From contig JAFSZY010000037.1 in assembly GCA_017458845.1 (NCBI GenBank), positions 1 to 37,430 on the forward strand: a stretch of 37,430 nucleotides of DNA, given 5' to 3'. How positions within the stretch are numbered: position 1 is the first letter of the stretch; every line of letters starts with the position of its first letter. Shown one piece after another: positions 33,374-37,430 of the stretch. Position numbers and translations under genes: made by a program. The stretch is from Ruminococcus sp. (lineage in GTDB: Bacteria; Bacillota; Clostridia; Oscillospirales; Acutalibacteraceae). Under the pieces are notes generated by a model. The model was not told the DNA's origin and did not search any database. It saw nothing but the letters and a program-made list of their open reading frames with translations.

Positions 33374-33390
33374 GCAAGGGAGTGAATAAT

Positions 33391-34764
33391 ATGAAATACG
33401 ACAATATTTTGAAAGATAAAAAGAGAATACATTTCATCGGCATAGGCGGAAGCGGAATGTGCCCGCTCGCCGAGATACTTATGAGCGAGGGCTTTGAGAT
33501 TCAGGGCTCGGATATGAACGAGGGAGAAACTCTCGACAAAATCAAAAGCTACGGAATCCCCGTGTTTATGGGGCACAAGGCGGAGAATATTGACGGCGCC
33601 GAGCTTGTAGTATATTCCGCCGCGATTAAGGAAACCAACCCCGAGCGCGCCGAGGCTGTAAAGCGCGGTATCCCCTGCATTGAGCGCAGTGTAATGCTCG
33701 GTATCGTTTCACGACGTTACAACCGCAGTATCGGGATTTCGGGTACTCACGGCAAGACCTCCACAACAGGTATGCTCACACAGGTTCTCATCGGCGCGGG
33801 CTTTGACCCCTCAGCGATAATCGGCGGCAAGCTTCCGTTCATCGGCGGCAACAGCTATGTCGGCGAGAGCGACATCATTGTGTGCGAGGCGTGCGAGTAT
33901 GTTGACTCCTTCCTGGAGATGACTCCGTTTATTTCTGTCATTCTTAACGTTGACGCCGACCATCTCGACTACTTCGGAACACTTGACAACATCAAAAAAT
34001 CATTCAATAAATTTGCCCGCCAGACCACCCACGCTCTGGTAATCAACGGCGACGACGAGAACACTCTCGACAGCGTAAAGGACGTTGACATCACAAAAAT
34101 CACCTTTGGTCTTGACAGCTCCAACGATTATTACGCCGCTGATATCAGCGCGGACAAGGGCGTGCACGAGAGCTTTGCGCTTATGCACAAGGGCGAAAAG
34201 CTATGCGACATCCGCCTTATGGTGCCGGGCAAGCACAATATCTACAACGCCTTAGCTTCAGCGGCTGTGGCTCATTACCTCGGCGCGAGTCCCGAGAGCA
34301 TTGCGGAAAACCTCGGCAAATTCGGCGGAGTTCACCGTCGTTTTGAAATCCTCGGAACACCCAAGGGAATTACGGTGGCGGACGACTTCGCCCACCATCC
34401 CACGGAGCTTAAGGCAACCCTCAACGCCGCTATGAATATGGGATTTAAAAAAGTCTGGGCAGTTTTCCAGCCCCACACGTTCTCAAGGACAGCTATGCTT
34501 CTGGACGATTTCGCCGACGCGCTCAAAATCCCTGACGAGGCGATTATCTCAGAGATTCTTCCCGTGCGCGAGACCAACACCTATAACATTTACAACACAG
34601 ATTTAGGCGCTAAGGTTCCGGGCTCAAAGTGCATAGATACGTTTGAGGACATCACCGAATACGTCACCACCCACGCCAAAGAAGGCGACCTGATTCTCAC
34701 GATGGGCGGCGGCAATGTGTATATGTGCGCGAATATGATATATAACAGACTGAATAATAATTAA
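33391..34764 (+). CDS. murC: UDP-N-acetylmuramate--L-alanine ligase
   Basis: A 457-residue cytoplasmic enzyme of peptidoglycan precursor synthesis that adds L-Ala to UDP-MurNAc using ATP. The Rossmann motif GIGGSGM is at 17-23, the ATP P-loop GTHGKTST at 118-125, followed by the central NVDADHLDYF and DDFAHHPTELKATL segments. The start at 33391 is chosen for GGGAG 8 nt upstream; the in-frame ATG at 33304 would add 29 residues read from the dispersed repeat and unlike MurC. A repeat element separates murC from the next gene. Confidence 0.95.
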   Translation: MKYDNILKDKKRIHFIGIGGSGMCPLAEILMSEGFEIQGSDMNEGETLDKIKSYGIPVFMGHKAENIDGAELVVYSAAIKETNPERAEAVKRGIPCIERSVMLGIVSRRYNRSIGISGTHGKTSTTGMLTQVLIGAGFDPSAIIGGKLPFIGGNSYVGESDIIVCEACEYVDSFLEMTPFISVILNVDADHLDYFGTLDNIKKSFNKFARQTTHALVINGDDENTLDSVKDVDITKITFGLDSSNDYYAADISADKGVHESFALMHKGEKLCDIRLMVPGKHNIYNALASAAVAHYLGASPESIAENLGKFGGVHRRFEILGTPKGITVADDFAHHPTELKATLNAAMNMGFKKVWAVFQPHTFSRTAMLLDDFADALKIPDEAIISEILPVRETNTYNIYNTDLGAKVPGSKCIDTFEDITEYVTTHAKEGDLILTMGGGNVYMCANMIYNRLNNN

Positions 34765-34794
34765 CCTTTCATCGAGGATATTCCAAGTAACCTC

Positions 34795-34922
34795 GGTTGT
34801 CCCCTTTGGGGAAAATGTCAGCCGCAGGCTGACAAAAGGGGATAATACATAATCATTCCAATAATCCCCCTATCGACCAAATCGTAAACGATTTGCCCAC
34901 TTGCCCCTAGGGGGAAGCCTTA
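34795..34922. repeat. Palindromic element between murC and the DUF896 gene
   Basis: It contains GTCCCCTTTGGGGA, TGTCAGCC GCAG GCTGACA, a palindromic AAATCGTAAACGATTT, and CCCCTAGGGGG near its right end. Its ends are related to the CCCCTTTT family element at 17704-17869. Confidence 0.5.
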
Positions 34923-34934
34923 AAAGGAGAAACT

Positions 34935-35159
34935 ATGGACGATTTAACAAAAAGAATCAACGAGCTTGCCAAAAAGAAAAAGGAACAGGGATTAACCGCC
35001 GAGGAACAGGCGGAGCAGAAAGAGCTCTACAAAAAGTATCTGGCTAATTTCCGCCGCAATTTTGAGCGCCAGCTCGACAACACCGACGTTGAATTCCCCG
35101 ACGGCAGAGTAGTGCCGTTCAAGGACGTCAAAAATGTCGAAAAAGAAAACAATAAATAA
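34935..35159 (+). CDS. DUF896 (YnzC-like) small protein
   Basis: A 74-residue cytoplasmic protein starting MDDLTKRINELAKKKKEQGL, with TAEEQAEQKELYKKYLANFRRNF, the two-helix hairpin of the DUF896 family found widely in Firmicutes. The second helix and the DGRVVPFKDVKNVE end complete it. Members are small and mostly uncharacterised; in Bacillus some are under SOS control. The ribosome binding site is AAAAGGAG. A CCTTTC/GGAAGG hairpin then CTTTTTGTT (35217-35241) probably terminates it. Confidence 0.88.
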   Translation: MDDLTKRINELAKKKKEQGLTAEEQAEQKELYKKYLANFRRNFERQLDNTDVEFPDGRVVPFKDVKNVEKENNK

Positions 35160-35216
35160 AAAACTATATTACAAAACAAAGTCTTTCTTTGGAGTGTTGA
35201 GAGTGAGTGTTCCTCA

Positions 35217-35244
35217 CCTTTCTTCATGGGAAGGCTTTTTGTTA
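35217..35244 (+). terminator. Terminator of the DUF896 gene
   Basis: CCTTTC, loop TTCATG, GGAAGG (one G-T pair), then CTTTTTGTT. A short GTGAG/CTCAC hairpin lies just upstream. The remaining 35245-35412 stretch shows no gene. Confidence 0.5.
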
Positions 35245-35412
35245 TTTCTTTAACAAATTTCGCACAATCAAATCACGACAGCAAAGCACAAAATCACCCG
35301 TTTATAATTCCTTGCAAGAAATATAAATATAAAAGTCTGCACAAATTTAAACGTTCCTGTTTGTGCATAATGCTAAATTACAATTTGTTACTAAAAAACC
35401 GACCACATTCTA

Positions 35413-35441
35413 TTGAATTTTATGAAAAAAAATGATAAAAT
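35413..35441 (+). promoter_or_regulatory. Promoter of the starch-binding protein / micropeptide operon
   Basis: -35 TTGAAT (35413-35418), a 17-bp spacer and -10 TAAAAT (35436-35441). It gives a leader of about 135 nt. Confidence 0.65.
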
Positions 35442-35451
35442 AAAGTACGTT

Positions 35452-35547
35452 TTTAGTATGAGAAATTTTGTGCATTGAGTTTGGTTTCTGCACAGAAATC
35501 ACCGGGGAGGTCAGGCGGTAAAAAAACCCAATTATCCCCATACTAAA
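35452..35547 (+). promoter_or_regulatory. Structured 5' leader RNA candidate
   Basis: A 9-bp closing stem TTTAGTATG (35452-35460) / CATACTAAA (35539-35547) encloses a TGTGCA/TGCACA hairpin (about 35470-35475 with 35489-35494), an ACCG/CGGT hairpin (about 35501-35519) and a GGGGA/TCCCC pair. The purine-rich GGGGAGGTCAGGCGG is single-stranded in some folds. It matches no riboswitch class that I can recall in detail. GGAGG follows close to the ATG. Confidence 0.5.
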
Positions 35548-35582
35548 CGATGACATTAAAAATTAACGGAGGTTAAAATTTC

Positions 35583-37142
35583 ATGAAATCTATGACACGA
35601 CGCTCATTAGCTGTAGTTCTTGCCATCCTCATGGTTTTCTCAACTATGATGGTTGGTATGGTTACAGCAAACGCGGCTTCAACAGTTTACTTTGTAAACT
35701 CTAACAGCTGGTCAACTGTTAAGGCATATGCGTGGGATACAACTAATAGTAATGCACAGACCCTTGGTGCTTGGTCCGGAACTGCTATGACAGTACATGA
35801 TGCCACTAATAAAGTTTATAAGATTGATGTTGGCGCTGCTAACAAAGTAATCTTCAATGACGGCGGTTCAAATCAGACAGCTGACCTTGATGTTGAGGCC
35901 GGAAAATTCTTTGAGCCTAAGACCGGTCAGTGGTATGCTAACGCGACAGCTGCTATTCAGGCTGCAGGTTCTGCCGTAGCTTATGATTGGTACGTTTGCG
36001 GTACTCTCAACGGCAATAACTGGACACTCGCTCAGGCTAACATGGGTATGACAAAGCAGTCTGACGGTTCTTATGTGAAAGAATTCACAAACGTTGCCGC
36101 AGGCACATACGAGTACAAGGTTAACAACGGTACTTGGTCAACAGCTTATCCTTCAAGCAACAAGTCAGTTACAGTTGCTACAGCAGGTTCCACAGTAACA
36201 GTTAAGCTTTCAGGCACAACAGTTACTGATACAGTAACAGCTCCCGCTGCTACAACAGCCGCTACAACAGCCGCTACTCAGGATACATCTGCTGCTACAA
36301 CAGCTGCTACAACAGCCGCTCCTTCAGATAAGGTAACAATCGTTTACTCTGACGTTCACGGTTGGGATAAGGTTTATGTTCACGCTTGGTCCGCATCCGC
36401 TGACCTCACAACATGGCCCGGCACTGAGATGACTTACAAAGAGACTAACGAATATGGTCAGAAGCAGTACACAGCTGAGCTTGACGCTTCCGTAGTTGGT
36501 ATGGTATTCAACAACGGCAACGGCGCTCAGGATCCCGACGCTGCATACGTAGCAGGCGCTGCCGGTTACTACTATGACGCTGATTCCAACACAGTTAAGA
36601 CTTGGGGCGCTCCCGAGCCTTCCACAGCTGCTTCTACAGCCGCTACTCAGGATACATCTGCTGCTACAGATAAGGATAATTTCGAGGCTGCTATTGCTGC
36701 TTCTATCACAAAGGCTGATGACGATGACTTTGGTTCCGTAGCAAGCTTCAAGGGTCTTGAGATGCTCGGTATCCAGGAGAAATCCGGCGCAAATGACATC
36801 CGCTTCGTAACTGCTGTTTCCAAGGCTGTCCTTGAGGACGAGAACGTTATTGACTACGGTTACATTGTTGCTAAGTCAAGCAAGACTAAGGACGAAGTTG
36901 ATAACCTTATCGGCACCTTATCTCAGAAGGAATTCAGCTGCAAGGGCACAACTTGCGCGGCTGCAGGCACTTACGGTGACGGCAGCAAGGATTATTCATA
37001 TGTAACATTTGGCGTTAACAACATTCCTGCAGACAAGTTCGTTCTTGCAAGATTCTATGTAAAGACTAAATACTCCACAACTTACTACTACGCTACATAT
37101 GATGCTGAAAAAGCAGGTATCGTTTACTCTTACGCTGCTTAA
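35583..37142 (+). CDS. Secreted starch-binding protein with CBM26- and X25-like modules and shared C-terminal domain
   Basis: A 519-residue exported protein. It has a signal peptide at about 1-31. A CBM26-like module at 34-115 contains VYFVNSNSWSTVKAYAW and LGAWSGTAM. An X25-like module at 135-212 contains YDWYVCGTLNGNNWT and YEYKVNNGTW, the type seen in pullulanases. A Thr/Ala linker covers 220-247, a second CBM26-like module 250-342 (VYSDVHGWDKVYVHAWS, TTWPGTEMT), and a second TAA linker follows. The C-terminal domain at about 385-519 is shared with the beta-helix protein at 19033-21507. No catalytic domain is present, so it binds starch or maltodextrin rather than degrading it, as in the Ruminococcus bromii starch adherence proteins; this is inferred. 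A micropeptide gene follows after 14 bp. Confidence 0.8.
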   Translation: MKSMTRRSLAVVLAILMVFSTMMVGMVTANAASTVYFVNSNSWSTVKAYAWDTTNSNAQTLGAWSGTAMTVHDATNKVYKIDVGAANKVIFNDGGSNQTADLDVEAGKFFEPKTGQWYANATAAIQAAGSAVAYDWYVCGTLNGNNWTLAQANMGMTKQSDGSYVKEFTNVAAGTYEYKVNNGTWSTAYPSSNKSVTVATAGSTVTVKLSGTTVTDTVTAPAATTAATTAATQDTSAATTAATTAAPSDKVTIVYSDVHGWDKVYVHAWSASADLTTWPGTEMTYKETNEYGQKQYTAELDASVVGMVFNNGNGAQDPDAAYVAGAAGYYYDADSNTVKTWGAPEPSTAASTAATQDTSAATDKDNFEAAIAASITKADDDDFGSVASFKGLEMLGIQEKSGANDIRFVTAVSKAVLEDENVIDYGYIVAKSSKTKDEVDNLIGTLSQKEFSCKGTTCAAAGTYGDGSKDYSYVTFGVNNIPADKFVLARFYVKTKYSTTYYYATYDAEKAGIVYSYAA

Positions 37143-37156
37143 TAGGAGGATATAGA

Positions 37157-37285
37157 ATGAAAAAATATTTAGCACCTGAATTTGAAGAGGTTAAATACGA
37201 CGTTATAGATTGTCTCACTGTTTCAGGAGATCCTGCGGAGAACGAGAATAACGGTTCAATTTTTGACGATCTTCCCGAAGTATAA
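37157..37285 (+). CDS. Micropeptide (42 aa) downstream of the secreted starch-binding protein
   Basis: The peptide begins MKKYLAPEFEEVKYDVIDCL, continues TVSGDPAENENN and ends GSIFDDLPEV. AGGAGGA at 7-nt spacing makes translation likely. It has no signal peptide or transmembrane helix, one Cys and an acidic tail. It shares with the 53-residue peptide at 18853-19014 the order MK, Y, (A/S)P, D.L..S, acidic stretch, hydrophobic end, and the same place directly behind a gene carrying the common C-terminal domain. Possible roles are a cytosolic partner or chaperone of the secreted protein, a peptide precursor, or an exported signal. None is shown. Confidence 0.75.
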   Translation: MKKYLAPEFEEVKYDVIDCLTVSGDPAENENNGSIFDDLPEV

Positions 37286-37291
37286 TTAATT

Positions 37292-37430
37292 GGCTCTATG
37301 TCAATAGTTGGGGTAAACCCAATAAAATGAAATAATGTATTTAGGACAAGCGATGGCTAAGAAGCTGTCGCTTGTTTGATATTAAGTTGTTGTTTGTAAG
37401 CGAACATATGAAGAATACGATTGCGAAATC
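37292..37430 (+). mobile_element. Possible end of an insertion sequence (ISL3-like terminus)
   Basis: GGCTCTATGTCAATAGTTGG begins 7 nt after the micropeptide stop and resembles, from memory, the terminal repeats of ISL3-family elements (GGCTCTTTGTCA type). Only about 140 bp are in the window, ending with an open ATG near 37409 that could start a transposase. The other end is not visible. Confidence 0.35.

Noticed and set aside
33304..33390. In-frame N-terminal extension of MurC from an upstream ATG
   Set aside because: The added residues come from the palindromic repeat element, no ribosome binding site precedes the ATG, and MurC proteins begin near the chosen start, which has GGGAG.
35452..35547. 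Cyclic-di-GMP, THF or other known riboswitch
   Set aside because: The conserved cores of these classes, as far as I can recall them, are not found; only a generic structured leader is supported.

Overview
The window looks like a chromosomal segment of a gut-type, Gram-positive clostridium close to Ruminococcus (Oscillospiraceae). This is inferred from strong GGAGG-type ribosome binding sites, the str operon order rpsL-rpsG-fusA-tuf, fermentative redox genes, and several secreted proteins with CBM26-like starch-binding modules, an X25-like module and a cohesin-like domain, as in the amylosome of Ruminococcus bromii. No rRNA, tRNA, CRISPR array or prophage was seen.

Layout. 1-3.9 kb: the end of a NuoF/HydB-like subunit, a large Fe-S flavoprotein of GltD/NfnB type, and L-lactate dehydrogenase, all NAD(P)H and ferredoxin redox functions. 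3.9-6.5 kb: a PadR-like regulator, three tandem 120-bp repeat units each ending in a terminator-like hairpin, and an NCS2 uracil permease. 6.6-11.1 kb: the str operon on the minus strand. 11.4-13.9 kb: an unknown helical protein, a hemolysin-III family membrane protein, a PduL phosphotransacylase and a type-4 uracil-DNA glycosylase. 14-16.6 kb: three minus-strand surface or membrane genes, each with its own sigma-A promoter: a CBM26-like anchored protein, a cohesin-like anchored protein and a small two-helix membrane protein. 16.7-18.4 kb: galE and a cyclophilin. 18.8-21.5 kb: a large secreted beta-helix protein followed by a 53-residue peptide gene. 22-26.6 kb: a ribbon-helix-helix protein, a short-chain dehydrogenase, a PutP-type symporter and an acyl-CoA synthetase with an attenuator-like leader. 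26.9-30.7 kb: three tandem polysaccharide pyruvyl transferase paralogues. 30.8-33.1 kb: an overlapping rlmD / 52-residue membrane protein / amidohydrolase operon whose promoter predicts a leaderless mRNA. 33.4-35.2 kb: murC and a DUF896 gene. 35.4-37.3 kb: a secreted starch-binding protein with a structured 5' leader, followed by a 42-residue peptide gene. The end of a possible insertion sequence lies at the right edge.

The most promising undescribed system is a two-gene cassette present twice, at 18.85-21.5 kb on the minus strand and 35.58-37.29 kb on the plus strand. Each copy is a signal-peptide-bearing multidomain secreted protein with the same roughly 130-residue C-terminal domain, followed after 14-18 bp and a strong ribosome binding site by a very short gene. 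The two short products share an N-terminal pattern (MK..Y.(A/S)P, then D.L..S) and an acidic tail. The N-terminal modules of the two large proteins are unrelated, so the conserved unit is the C-terminal domain plus the micropeptide.

Intergenic DNA is unusually rich in dispersed palindromic elements. Two copies appear to carry the same kinds of arms in opposite order.
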